This document shows, in pieces, positions 42,497 to 52,388 of a DNA stretch of 64,000 nucleotides. Source of the DNA: Oscillospiraceae bacterium (GTDB taxonomy: Bacteria > Bacillota > Clostridia > Oscillospirales > Oscillospiraceae); assembly GCA_021768185.1 (NCBI GenBank), contig JAETNP010000009.1, forward strand, positions 1 through 64,000, read 5' to 3'. The translations under genes and the position numbers were made by a program. The stretch's first letter is position 1, and every line of letters starts with the position of its first letter. The notes beneath the pieces are model-generated. The model ran no database searches. It was not told the origin of the DNA and saw only the letters and a program-made list of their open reading frames with translations.

Positions 42497-43183
42497 ATGC
42501 GCCGCCGTCCTCCTATGTCCGCCCGGCAGAAAGCGAAATTCTTCTGCTTCCTGTTCGCCTGCGTCCTGATGGTCCTGACCATTGTGGGCATGGGCCATCT
42601 GCGCTCCATCCTGGGGAGCCTGGCGGTGACCCGGGTGTCCAATATGGTGAACGGTTTGGTGGCGGAGGCGGTCAGCGGCGCGGTCAACAGCGGGGAGATC
42701 CAGTACAACAACCTGATTTCCCTGGAAAAGAACGACAGCGGCGGCGTAGCCGCCCTGGTGAGCAATATGGCGGAGTTCAACCGCCTCCAGGCATCCATCA
42801 CCCAGGACATTTTGACCCGCCTGGGGGAGATGTCGGACATTGAACTGCAAATCCCGCTGGGGACGCTGAGCGGGTCGGCCTTCCTGGCGGGAAGGGGACC
42901 GAAGCTGTCGGTGCGGATGCAGTCCACGGGCAGCTGCTCGGCCCGGTTTGAGAATCAGTTTTCCCACGCGGGCATCAACCAGACCACCCACCAGATCCTG
43001 CTGTGCGTGGATGTGTCCGTCTCCATTCTGCTGCCCGGATTCCGCACGGGGACCCAGGTTGCCAACTCCTTCGCCGTGGCGGAGACGGTGATCGTGGGGG
43101 AGGTGCCGGATACCTATACCTACTTCGACTCGGGGAATTCCGTAGAGGAGGATGCCTACGAATACTCAATCAACAACGGCTAA
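42497..43183 (+). CDS. yunB: YunB-like sporulation protein
   Basis: A 228-residue protein with one N-terminal helix (about 12-33) and a long extracytoplasmic part containing LEKNDSGGVAALVSNMAEFN, QIPLGTLSG and VSVSILLPGFRTGT, the signatures of YunB, which in Bacillus is made in the mother cell under sigma-E. Function unknown. GAGGTGA precedes the ATG at 42497. It follows murD by 52 nt. Confidence 0.87.
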   Translation: MRRRPPMSARQKAKFFCFLFACVLMVLTIVGMGHLRSILGSLAVTRVSNMVNGLVAEAVSGAVNSGEIQYNNLISLEKNDSGGVAALVSNMAEFNRLQASITQDILTRLGEMSDIELQIPLGTLSGSAFLAGRGPKLSVRMQSTGSCSARFENQFSHAGINQTTHQILLCVDVSVSILLPGFRTGTQVANSFAVAETVIVGEVPDTYTYFDSGNSVEEDAYEYSINNG

Positions 43184-43208
43184 GTTTACCGCCGCTCTGC
43201 GGCATTGA

Positions 43209-45198
<1,990 letters not shown>

Positions 45199-45200
<2 letters not shown>

Positions 45201-45304
45201 TACTTTTTCTTGAAAGAAAAAGTATCAAAAAGAACTTTAAGTTCGAGACTGAACCTGTTGCTATTCCTAGATTTTTGCCCGGTAACGAAAGAAAGATTTG
45301 ATTG
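45199..45304 (-). repeat. R3 structured intergenic repeat, copy b
   Basis: Inverted relative to 22582-22687 and about 80 percent identical by eye over about 90 nt. On the minus strand: TCGTTACCGGG, GATTTTTG, the GGAATAGCAACAG and GAACTT linkers, then the 13-bp hairpin GATACTTTTTCTT / AAGAAAAAGTATC at 45199-45226, which touches the ligA stop codon. In the plus sense it could stop ligA transcription. Confidence 0.8.
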
Positions 45305-45331
45305 AGAAATAGTATGAGAGGAGGGACGGCA

Positions 45332-45790
45332 ATGCGCATCGGCGTGATTTCGGACACCCACGGACGTCTGCGCCCGGATACGGTGGAGCGCCTGCGTGGG
45401 GTGGACTGTATTCTCCATGCGGGAGATTTTGATGATCCGACGGTCATAGAGGAACTGGAGCGTCTGGCTCCCCTGTACGGCGTGCGGGGCAATAACGACT
45501 TGGGCAGCTGGGCGCGGGAATTGCCGCGGCTGATGCGCATTGATCTGGGCGGCGTATCTTTTTGCATGACCCACCGCCGCTGTGATGTTCCCTGGAACCT
45601 GACGGGGGTGGACGTGGTGATCTGCGGCCATACCCACCAATATTCGGAAGAGCGTATATTAGGCCGTCTGTGGCTGAATCCCGGCAGCTGTTCTTATCCC
45701 CGGCCTTTCCGGGCTGTGCCCACCATGGTCCTGCTGACCACGGACGAGGAGGGGGGATATTCCTTTGAAAAGGTGGAGCTTGCCCTATGA
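45332..45790 (+). CDS. YfcE/MJ0936-family metallophosphoesterase
   Basis: A 152-residue single-domain phosphoesterase: the metal ligands are in GVISDTHGRL, HAGDFDD, GNNDLG and CGHTHQYSEE. Relatives hydrolyse phosphodiesters, but the substrate here is unknown. The ATG at 45332 follows GGAGGGACGG. It overlaps the response regulator by 4 nt (ATGA), so they share a transcript. Confidence 0.88.
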   Translation: MRIGVISDTHGRLRPDTVERLRGVDCILHAGDFDDPTVIEELERLAPLYGVRGNNDLGSWARELPRLMRIDLGGVSFCMTHRRCDVPWNLTGVDVVICGHTHQYSEERILGRLWLNPGSCSYPRPFRAVPTMVLLTTDEEGGYSFEKVELAL

Positions 45791-46449
45791 CGGAGCCTTT
45801 GATCGCCATTGTGGACGATGACGTCTATATCGGGGACATGCTGGAGGAGCTTCTGCGCCGGGAGAGGTACGATGTGCTTCGGGCCTATTCCGGCACGGAA
45901 GCTCTCCTGCTTCTGGAAGACAAGCGGCCCGATCTGGTCTTACTGGACTTGATGCTTCCCGGTCTGAACGGGGAAGAAGTATTGCCTCATTTGACCGGGA
46001 TACCGGTGATTGTTCTCTCCGCCCGGGCGGCGGTGGAGGACAAGGTGGACCTGCTCCAGGGCGGGGCTGTTGACTATCTGACCAAGCCTTTTGACACCCG
46101 GGAGCTTTTGGCCCGTATTGCGGTTCAATTGCGCCGGCAGTCCCGGCAGGACGGAGCCCTGCGGTACAGGGAGATCATTCTTGTCCCGGAGACCCGGGAG
46201 GTGACGGTGGACGGCGAAGCCGTCCGCCTGACCCGCACGGAGTTTTCTATTTTAAAGCTGTTGATGCGGAATCCGAAACAGGTGATCACAAAATCCCAGC
46301 TTTTGGAGCAGCTGAGCCTTGAGACGCCGGACTGTGTGGAGAGTTCTTTGAAGGTCCATGTCAGCAATCTGCGCCGGAAGCTCCGGGAGGCCGGGGCAGG
46401 GGAGGTCATTGAGGCAGTGTGGGGGATTGGATTCAAGCTGGCGGATTGA
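45787..46449 (+). CDS. OmpR/PhoB-family response regulator
   Basis: A 220-residue two-component regulator. The receiver domain has acidic IVDDDVYIGD and the phospho-acceptor Asp54 in LVLLDLMLPG, with Lys in DYLTKPFD. The C-terminal winged helix (about 125-218) binds DNA. No kinase is adjacent; the likely partner is the kinase at 51356, 4.9 kb downstream past the ABC genes. It probably acts at the CTTAACC boxes at 47069-47135. Pairing is inferred from co-location. Confidence 0.9.
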   Translation: MTEPLIAIVDDDVYIGDMLEELLRRERYDVLRAYSGTEALLLLEDKRPDLVLLDLMLPGLNGEEVLPHLTGIPVIVLSARAAVEDKVDLLQGGAVDYLTKPFDTRELLARIAVQLRRQSRQDGALRYREIILVPETREVTVDGEAVRLTRTEFSILKLLMRNPKQVITKSQLLEQLSLETPDCVESSLKVHVSNLRRKLREAGAGEVIEAVWGIGFKLAD

Positions 46450-46915
46450 TCTGCGGCGCTGCGCGCCGCAGTCGGCTCTGATCTATCATTTAGATTCGCC
46501 CCTCGCCGGGGCGGGGGCGTACTTTTCCCGCGAGGGAAAAGTACCAAAAGGTCGCTCAAGGAACTACGTTCCTTGAGAATCCTCCTTCATTACGGGGGAG
46601 ATTAGTTTCCCTCCGACGTACTTGGTTTGGTTCTACCCGAGTTTCTTCGTTGGTGCGCCGGTCTGGTACGTCTACCCACGGATTCTAACGGTAGTGCTTA
46701 CTGCTGCGCCGCTTCTATGACCAGTCTGCCACCATCGCCAGTACTTCCGGCAAAATGGGGAAGCCTCCGTTATGCACCCCGGGGAGTTCGCCCCGCTATA
46801 CGGTAGGGGCCACCGATGACCACGCTGAAACAGAAGCAGGGAGGAACGAAGCGGACAGCAGTAAGGTTTAGAGAAAACCGACCATGCCTCGGGCGCAAAC
46901 CTAAACAAAAAATAA
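46450..46915. other. Noncoding region between regulator and ABC genes, with R1-like hairpins
   Basis: No supported gene. At 46519-46544 is an 11-bp hairpin (GTACTTTTCCC / GGGAAAAGTAC) and at 46555-46577 a 10-bp hairpin (CTCAAGGAAC / GTTCCTTGAG), the same hairpin pair as in R1 but with different stems. The remaining 46600-46915 is not recognised in either strand; its minus-strand frame ends in repeat sequence and is not convincing. It could be an eroded element or an unknown RNA. Confidence 0.5.
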
Positions 46916-47053
46916 GGGATTCTTAAACCGCCAGGTTTAAGCGCGTTTTTGCCTACTTTTGCCGCGTGGCAAAAGTAGGCGCGGAGTCCGGGGCCGCGCA
47001 GGTCCCGGGCCAATTCGAGAAGAACGTTCCGTTCGCCGCTGAAGGCGGCGAAG
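46916..47053 (+). repeat. R1 structured intergenic repeat, copy b
   Basis: Matches 226-348: GGGATTCTTAAACC, hairpin CTTAAACC / GGTTTAAG, the linker GCGCGTTTTTG, a 13-bp hairpin (GCCTACTTTTGCC / GGCAAAAGTAGGC, 46951-46980), GAGTCC, and a GC hairpin (CCGGGGCC / GGTCCCGG, 46988-47008). Base of hairpin 2 is GCC/GGC here but GGT/ACC in copy a, a paired change. Confidence 0.75.
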
Positions 47054-47068
47054 ATCAAATTAAAGCAA

Positions 47069-47135
47069 CCTTAAACCTCTTTACCGAATCTTAACCATTT
47101 CCTTAACCGCTTTCTTAACCAATCCCAGCTAAAAT
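47069..47135 (+). promoter_or_regulatory. ABC operon promoter with tandem CTTAACC boxes
   Basis: CTTAACC occurs three times with a 12-nt period (47090, 47102, 47114), with weaker TTAAACC (47071) and TTTACC (47080) upstream. The last box reaches the -35 region of a TAAAAT -10 (47130-47135) that has no -35 of its own. Tandem hexamers with an 11-12 nt period are the usual binding pattern of PhoB/OmpR-type activators; the regulator at 45787 is the expected binder. Confidence 0.65.
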
Positions 47136-47164
47136 GAATCTATTCCAACCAAGGAGGCAAGGAA

Positions 47165-48079
47165 ATGGACTACATCCTGGAAACAAAAAATCTCATCAAG
47201 CACTATAAAAATGGAAAGGCCCTGAATGGCCTGACCATGCACGTGGAAAAAGGAGCCATCTATGGCTTCGTAGGCCGCAACGGCGCGGGCAAAACAACAT
47301 TGATCCGCCTGATCTGCGGCCTCCAGGAGCCCACGGAGGGCACATTCACCCTCTACGGCTGTCCCAACAAGAGCAAAGAAATCACAAAAGCCCGCCGCCG
47401 CATGGGCGCGGTGGTGGAGACCCCCTCCATCTACCTCTCCATGACGGCGGAGGAAAACCTGAAACAGCAGTATCAAATTTTGGGCCTGCCGTCCTATGAC
47501 GGCTTAAAAGACCTGCTGGAGCTGGTCCGCCTGGGGAACACCGGGAAGAAAAAAGCCAAAGACTTTTCCCTGGGTATGCGCCAGCGCCTGGGCATCGCCG
47601 TGGCCCTGGCCGGGGACCCGGACTTCCTCATCCTGGACGAGCCCGCCAACGGCCTGGACCCCCAGGGCATCGTGGAGATCCGTGAGCTGATCCTCCGTTT
47701 GAACCGGGAGCGGCAGATCACCGTCCTCATTTCCAGCCATATCCTGGACGAACTGAGCCGCCTCGCCACCCACTACGGCTTCATCGACAATGGCCGCATG
47801 GTGAAGGAGATCAGCGCCCCCGAGCTGGAGGCCAGCTGCCGGAAGTGCCTGCGCCTCACCGTCAGCGACGCCCGGCCTCTCACCACCGCCCTGGACAAAA
47901 TGGGCCTGGAGTACTCCGTCCGCAGCGATACCGAGGTGGATGTCTACGAAGCGCCTTCCGTCACTGAGCTGACCCTGGCCCTCCACAGCGCGGGCTGCGA
48001 GGTGAAGAACATCCATGAGCACGACGAGAGCCTGGAGAGCTACTACATGAACCTAGTGGGAGGTGGAAGCGATGACTAA
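47165..48079 (+). CDS. ABC transporter ATPase (antimicrobial peptide type)
   Basis: A 304-residue cytoplasmic ATPase. Walker A GRNGAGKTT (residues 38-46), signature FSLGMRQRLG, Walker B FLILDEPANGLDPQG and a His switch are present, and the C-terminal 80 residues resemble BcrA/SpaF-type lantibiotic or bacitracin exporters. AAGGAGG precedes the ATG. It is the only ATPase for four following permeases; 4-nt-scale spacing marks one operon. Confidence 0.9.
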   Translation: MDYILETKNLIKHYKNGKALNGLTMHVEKGAIYGFVGRNGAGKTTLIRLICGLQEPTEGTFTLYGCPNKSKEITKARRRMGAVVETPSIYLSMTAEENLKQQYQILGLPSYDGLKDLLELVRLGNTGKKKAKDFSLGMRQRLGIAVALAGDPDFLILDEPANGLDPQGIVEIRELILRLNRERQITVLISSHILDELSRLATHYGFIDNGRMVKEISAPELEASCRKCLRLTVSDARPLTTALDKMGLEYSVRSDTEVDVYEAPSVTELTLALHSAGCEVKNIHEHDESLESYYMNLVGGGSDD

Positions 48080-48896
48080 CCTCCTGCGGGCCAATTTCTC
48101 CCGGCTGAAACGGGACGGGATGTTCTGGAGCTGCGTGTTGACGGTGCTGGCCTGTTCCATCGGCTTTATGGTCCTCTGGTGCCTGGAGAACGCGGAGCGG
48201 GGGGCCTTGACGGACCTGGACGAATTCTATTTCCGCTTGTCGGCGGCCATGGGATTTTTCTACGCCATGTTCACTTGCCTGTTCCTCTCCGTGGAGTACG
48301 GAGAGGGGACCATCCGCAACAAGCTGACGGTAGGACATACCCGCCGGGAGGTCTATCTGGCCAATTTCATCACCGTGTTTGCCGCTTCCCTGTGCATGGC
48401 GGCGGCATGGCTAGTTGGCGGACTGGCGGGGGTGCCGTTCCTGGGCTTCCTGACAATCGGGCCGGTTGGGACGGCGCTGTGCTTCGTTATCATCGTGGGC
48501 TTTACGGCGGCGTTTTCCGCCATCTACACCTTTATCGGGATGCTCAATGACCGCCGGTCCGCCACGGTCATCACTGTTGCGGTGTGGCTGATTCTGGTGC
48601 TGGTGTCCAGCATTTTTGAGAATACTCTCCATGAGCCGGAGGAGATCACACAGATGCTGGTGTCGGTTGATGGGGGAGCGCCCGCAGCGGTCACGGAGCC
48701 CAACCCCTACTACATTTCCGGCATCCAGCGGACGATTTATGAGTTTGTAGTGGATTTCCTGCCCACGGGCCAGTCGTCCTCCCTGCAAAATATCAATATA
48801 GGCCACCCTGTCCGGATGCTGCTCTCCTCGTTGGGCATCACCGCCGCCTTTACCCTGGGGGGTCTGCGGCTCTTTGAGCGGAAGGACCTGAAATAG
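48072..48896 (+). CDS. ABC-2 type permease 1 of 4
   Basis: A 274-residue permease with about six helices. It begins LLRANFSRLKRDGMFW and carries EYGEGTIRNKLTVGHTRREVYLANF (about 77-100), a cytoplasmic loop signature shared by all four permeases, and ends LFERKDLK. An extracytoplasmic loop contains ITQMLVSVDGGAPAAV. The ATG at 48072 overlaps the ATPase gene by 8 nt and follows GGGAGG. Confidence 0.85.
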   Translation: MTNLLRANFSRLKRDGMFWSCVLTVLACSIGFMVLWCLENAERGALTDLDEFYFRLSAAMGFFYAMFTCLFLSVEYGEGTIRNKLTVGHTRREVYLANFITVFAASLCMAAAWLVGGLAGVPFLGFLTIGPVGTALCFVIIVGFTAAFSAIYTFIGMLNDRRSATVITVAVWLILVLVSSIFENTLHEPEEITQMLVSVDGGAPAAVTEPNPYYISGIQRTIYEFVVDFLPTGQSSSLQNINIGHPVRMLLSSLGITAAFTLGGLRLFERKDLK

Positions 48897-48907
48897 GGGA
48901 GGGGACT

Positions 48908-49717
48908 ATGAGAAATTTGCTGCAAGCCAACCTCCGCCGGATGGTCCGGAGCAGGGCGTTTTTGATCGCCGTCCTGGCCGAGCTGGCCTATACGGCCCTG
49001 GTGGTCCTAGTCTGCTGGGACCACTACGCCACGGGGACCGGGAACTACACCCTTGAATCCATCCTCACCGCCGGGTTCGGCCTCATGGGCTATCTGCCCA
49101 TCCCGTCCCTTATCGCGGCTCCGCTGCTGAGCCTCCACCTGGGGGCGGACTACAGTGACAACACGCTGCGCAACAAGCTCATCGTGGGCCATACAAGGGC
49201 GGAGGTCTATCTGGCGGATACGCTGACCTGTGTAATCGCCGCCGTGGGACTGGATGTGCTGTATCTGGTCCTGTCCGGCGCACTGTGCATTTATCCCGTC
49301 CTGGGGATGTCCGGCACTCTGCTGCGGGTCCCGGCGGGGCGGATGCTGGTCTGGATCGGTACGGCCCTGCTGGCCCGGGCGGCATGGGCGGCGGTGATCA
49401 AGCTGACGGTGACTCTGCTGGGGAACAGGACCACGGCCTCCATCGCCGGATTGCTGCTGGTACTGGCGGCGGCGGGGACCTGTGCTTTTGGCTTCCACGA
49501 ATTGGAATATCTGTCCCGGCATCCGGCGGCGGCCGATCTGGAGGCCCGTATGTCCTTTTGGCGGCTGGCGCTGGACGTTCTGCCCACCGGACAATATTTG
49601 CAGGTCAGCCGCCTGGACACCCCTAATCTCTGGCGGATGCCGCTGCTGAGCCTGGCGGTCATTGCCGCCTCTACCGGCATAGGTTTGGCGCTGTTCCGCA
49701 GAAAGGATCTGAAATAG
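48908..49717 (+). CDS. ABC-2 type permease 2 of 4
   Basis: A 269-residue paralogue: LLQANLRRMVRSRAFLIA, then DYSDNTLRNKLIVGHTRAEV, LPTGQYLQVSRL near the end, and the terminal LFRRKDLK. About six helices. GGGGAGGGG precedes the ATG. It lies 11 nt after permease 1. Confidence 0.85.
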   Translation: MRNLLQANLRRMVRSRAFLIAVLAELAYTALVVLVCWDHYATGTGNYTLESILTAGFGLMGYLPIPSLIAAPLLSLHLGADYSDNTLRNKLIVGHTRAEVYLADTLTCVIAAVGLDVLYLVLSGALCIYPVLGMSGTLLRVPAGRMLVWIGTALLARAAWAAVIKLTVTLLGNRTTASIAGLLLVLAAAGTCAFGFHELEYLSRHPAAADLEARMSFWRLALDVLPTGQYLQVSRLDTPNLWRMPLLSLAVIAASTGIGLALFRRKDLK

Positions 49718-49727
49718 GAGGTGCGGG

Positions 49728-50510
49728 ATGAGAAATCTGCTGTGCGCAAACTTTCATCGGGTGTGGAAAAGCCGCATCTTTTGGGTCTGTATGGCGCTGA
49801 TGCTGTTTTACGGGCTGCGGGTGGTCTATTCCCTTCGGGATGGCGCCGGGACACTGGACGGCCCCACCTTTCTATTCTTGACCCAAGTCTGGTTCCTCCT
49901 GGCGGCATGGTACAGCTCCTTTTTAAGCGGAGAGTACGGCGACGGCGCCATTCGCAACAAGCTGGCGGTGGGCGCGGTCCGTCCGGCTATCTATTTTGCG
50001 GACCTGCTCACCTGCATCACGGTGGGGCTGCTGCTGTGCGCCGCCTTTATCCTCCCGAACTGGACGCTGACGTACCTCTTCTTCGGGCACACCCCCAGGG
50101 TCCATTATGTCTGTCCGCCGGGCCAGATCGCCCTCTGCCTCCTGGCGGGCGTACTGGTGATCGTATCCTTCAGCGCGATATTTTCCATGGTCGGCATGAA
50201 TATCCAACACAAAGCGGCGGGACCGGTGGCGGTGATCATGACAGCGTGCGTCATATATTTGAATGGTCTCGTCTGCAGTACGGAACTGGAGCTCTACCGT
50301 CAAGCGCCGGAACGATTCAATTATTCCGTGTTCCGGCTGGCCTACGACCAATTTTTTGCCGAATGGCTCCCGGGTGGACAGGCGCGTTATTATGCGATGC
50401 ACGTGGGCGGTTCCGGCATGGCCCCCGTGCTGGCGGCCTATTCCTTGGCCGTCATTCTTGTCAGCACCGCCGCAGGACTGTTCCTGTTCCGGAGAAAGGA
50501 CCTGAAATGA
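49728..50510 (+). CDS. ABC-2 type permease 3 of 4
   Basis: A 260-residue paralogue: LLCANFHRVWKSRIFWVC, EYGDGAIRNKLAVGAVRPAIY and the terminal LFRRKDLK. It lacks the His of the shared loop motif (VGAVR instead of VGHTR), so it is the most divergent of the four. ATG follows GGAGGTG; starts 10 nt after permease 2. Confidence 0.85.
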   Translation: MRNLLCANFHRVWKSRIFWVCMALMLFYGLRVVYSLRDGAGTLDGPTFLFLTQVWFLLAAWYSSFLSGEYGDGAIRNKLAVGAVRPAIYFADLLTCITVGLLLCAAFILPNWTLTYLFFGHTPRVHYVCPPGQIALCLLAGVLVIVSFSAIFSMVGMNIQHKAAGPVAVIMTACVIYLNGLVCSTELELYRQAPERFNYSVFRLAYDQFFAEWLPGGQARYYAMHVGGSGMAPVLAAYSLAVILVSTAAGLFLFRRKDLK

Positions 50511-51346
50511 TGAGCGGGAAACTGAGCGTCAATCTCCTCCTGCGGGCCAACTTCTCCCGTCTCTGGCGCAGCGCGTCCTTCTGGACGGCGGTGTCGGTGA
50601 TGTTCGGCGCCGGCGTATTCGAACTGGCGGTCAGCTATCCCCACCGCGATCAGCCGGGCATCCTGGACAACCGCTACATGATCTTCGTCCTGATGTCCGG
50701 CGTGGTCCTCTCCGCCTTTTGCAGCCTCTTCGTAGGTGCGGAGTACAGTGACGGAACCATCCGCAACAAGATCACCGTGGGCCACTCCCGCGCCGCAGTG
50801 TATCTGGCGGAACTCGCTACCTGCGCGGCGGCGGGCGTCCTGGTGTGTTTGGGCTACATCCTTCCTATAACGGCGGCGGGCGTCCCGCTGATGGGCGGCT
50901 TTGAACTGCCGCTGACTTCGGTTTTGTGGTTCACCTTCTGCGCCTTCCTCATGACCGCCTCCCTGTGCGCCGTCTTCACCATGGCGGCCCTGCTGAACCA
51001 GAACAAGGCGGTGGTGGCGATCATCTGTATTTTTCTGGCCTACTTTCTCCTGTTTCTGGGGATCTACCTTAATTCCCGCCTGACGGAGCAGGCCATTATC
51101 CCCGCCCAGGAGTACATTGAAAACGGTCAGATACTGGTCCGGGAGGCCATGCCCAACCCGTCCTACGTCCAGGGAATCAAACGCACGATTTATGAAGTTC
51201 TGTACGACCTCCCCGGCTGTCAGGCCGTGCAGCTGATCGCCGCGTCGGAGGCGTGTCCCATCCGCCTGCCGCTGGTGAGCTTAGGGACTGCCGCCGCCAG
51301 TACCGCCGCAGGGCTGGCACTGTTCCGGAGAAAAGATTTGAAATGA
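50507..51346 (+). CDS. ABC-2 type permease 4 of 4
   Basis: A 279-residue paralogue: LLLRANFSRLWRSASFWT, EYSDGTIRNKITVGHSRAAVY and LFRRKDLK at the end. An ATGATG overlap with permease 3 leaves the start at 50507 or 50510. The same frame is open far upstream inside permease 3, but that is a shadow reading. Confidence 0.85.
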   Translation: MMSGKLSVNLLLRANFSRLWRSASFWTAVSVMFGAGVFELAVSYPHRDQPGILDNRYMIFVLMSGVVLSAFCSLFVGAEYSDGTIRNKITVGHSRAAVYLAELATCAAAGVLVCLGYILPITAAGVPLMGGFELPLTSVLWFTFCAFLMTASLCAVFTMAALLNQNKAVVAIICIFLAYFLLFLGIYLNSRLTEQAIIPAQEYIENGQILVREAMPNPSYVQGIKRTIYEVLYDLPGCQAVQLIAASEACPIRLPLVSLGTAAASTAAGLALFRRKDLK

Positions 51347-51355
51347 GGTCCGACT

Positions 51356-52261
51356 ATGGTGTACGCTCTCTGCGCCCTGTGCGTCCTGCTGGGACTGGCG
51401 CTCCTGCTGCTGGTCTGGAAGATCGTTCTTCTCCGCCGCTCGGCGGAGGAGCTTCGTCAGGGTCTGCAGGAGCGGCTGGAGACGGACACCAACACCCTCC
51501 TCTCCATCTCCAGCCGAGATAAAGCCATGTGCCGCCTTGCCGCCGGACTGAACGGCCAGCTGCGCCAGCTCCGCCGGGAGCGCCGGCAGTATCAGAACGG
51601 CGACCGGGAACTGAAGGAGGCGGTAACCAACATCTCCCACGATCTCCGCACCCCGCTCACCGCTATCTGCGGCTACCTGGACCTGCTGGAAGGGGAGGAG
51701 AAAAGCGAGGCGGCGGAGCGCTATCTGTCCCTCATCCGGGGCCGGACGGACCATTTAAAGTCCCTGACGGAGGAATTTTTCCGCACCTCGGCGGCGCTGG
51801 CCGCGGGGGACAGGGAGGAGCGGGAGCCTGTCAGCCTCAGCCGGGCGGTGGAGGAGAGCCTGGCGGCCTGGTATGGCGTCCTCTCCGCCAAAGGTATCGC
51901 GCCGGAGGTGGACCTGCCGGAGGCCCCGGTCATCCGCCTTCTGGACCGGGAGGCCGTCAGCCGGATTCTGGGCAACATCCTGTCCAACGCTGCCAGATAC
52001 AGCCCTGGGGACCTCAGAATCGTCCTGAAGGAGGACGGCACCCTGACCTTTTCCAACGCCGCCCCGTCCCTGACGCCGGTGCTGGCGGAGCGCCTGTTCG
52101 ACCGGTACTTCACCGTGGAATCCGGCGGGCAGGGCACCGGCCTGGGCCTGTCCATCGCCCGCCGCCTGACGGAACAGATGGGTGGGACTGTCACCGCGGA
52201 CTGGCAGGGGGGCGTCCTTACCGTCCGCCTGTCCTTTCCGGAGAACGATCCTTCTTCCTGA
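51356..52261 (+). CDS. Sensor histidine kinase of the ABC module
   Basis: A 301-residue kinase with a single N-terminal helix (about 3-24) and no visible extracytoplasmic sensor. Phospho-His95 is in TNISHDLRTPLTAI; the ATP site shows NILSNAARYS and GQGTGLGLSIARRL. Kinases of this form usually sense through their ABC transporter, the likely arrangement here. It follows permease 4 by 9 nt and should phosphorylate the regulator at 45787. Confidence 0.88.
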   Translation: MVYALCALCVLLGLALLLLVWKIVLLRRSAEELRQGLQERLETDTNTLLSISSRDKAMCRLAAGLNGQLRQLRRERRQYQNGDRELKEAVTNISHDLRTPLTAICGYLDLLEGEEKSEAAERYLSLIRGRTDHLKSLTEEFFRTSAALAAGDREEREPVSLSRAVEESLAAWYGVLSAKGIAPEVDLPEAPVIRLLDREAVSRILGNILSNAARYSPGDLRIVLKEDGTLTFSNAAPSLTPVLAERLFDRYFTVESGGQGTGLGLSIARRLTEQMGGTVTADWQGGVLTVRLSFPENDPSS

Positions 52262-52271
52262 AAACAGCGCC

Positions 52272-52299
52272 GCCGCGGGTACGCCCGGAGCGGCTTTTT
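52272..52299 (+). terminator. Terminator of the ABC-kinase operon
   Basis: GCCGC and GCGGC with an inner GGG/CCC pairing, followed by TTTTT, 10 nt past the kinase stop. Confidence 0.7.
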
Positions 52300-52326
52300 C
52301 CGGCCTCTTTGCAGGAAAAATTGTAC

Positions 52327-52355
52327 TTGCAATCTTATAGAGTTCATGGTAAACT
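52327..52355 (+). promoter_or_regulatory. Promoter of the methionine-gamma-lyase family gene
   Basis: TTGCAA (52327-52332), a 17-nt spacer and TAAACT (52350-52355). Confidence 0.6.
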
Positions 52356-52388
52356 TTTTCAGGCATTTTGAAGGAAAAGAGGTTCCCA

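Noticed and set aside
46672-47058. 128-codon minus-strand frame in the noncoding region
   Set aside because: Half of it is read from repeat R1, as with a similar frame at 233-496; no family.
47069-47121. CRISPR-like repeat array at the TTAACC boxes
   Set aside because: The units are 6-7 nt with 5-nt gaps, the size of regulator sites and not CRISPR repeats.
49721-50506. Upstream extension of permease 4 into a 541-codon protein
   Set aside because: The extra part overlaps permease 3 in another frame and lacks membrane-protein composition; ATGA overlap at 50507 explains the true start.
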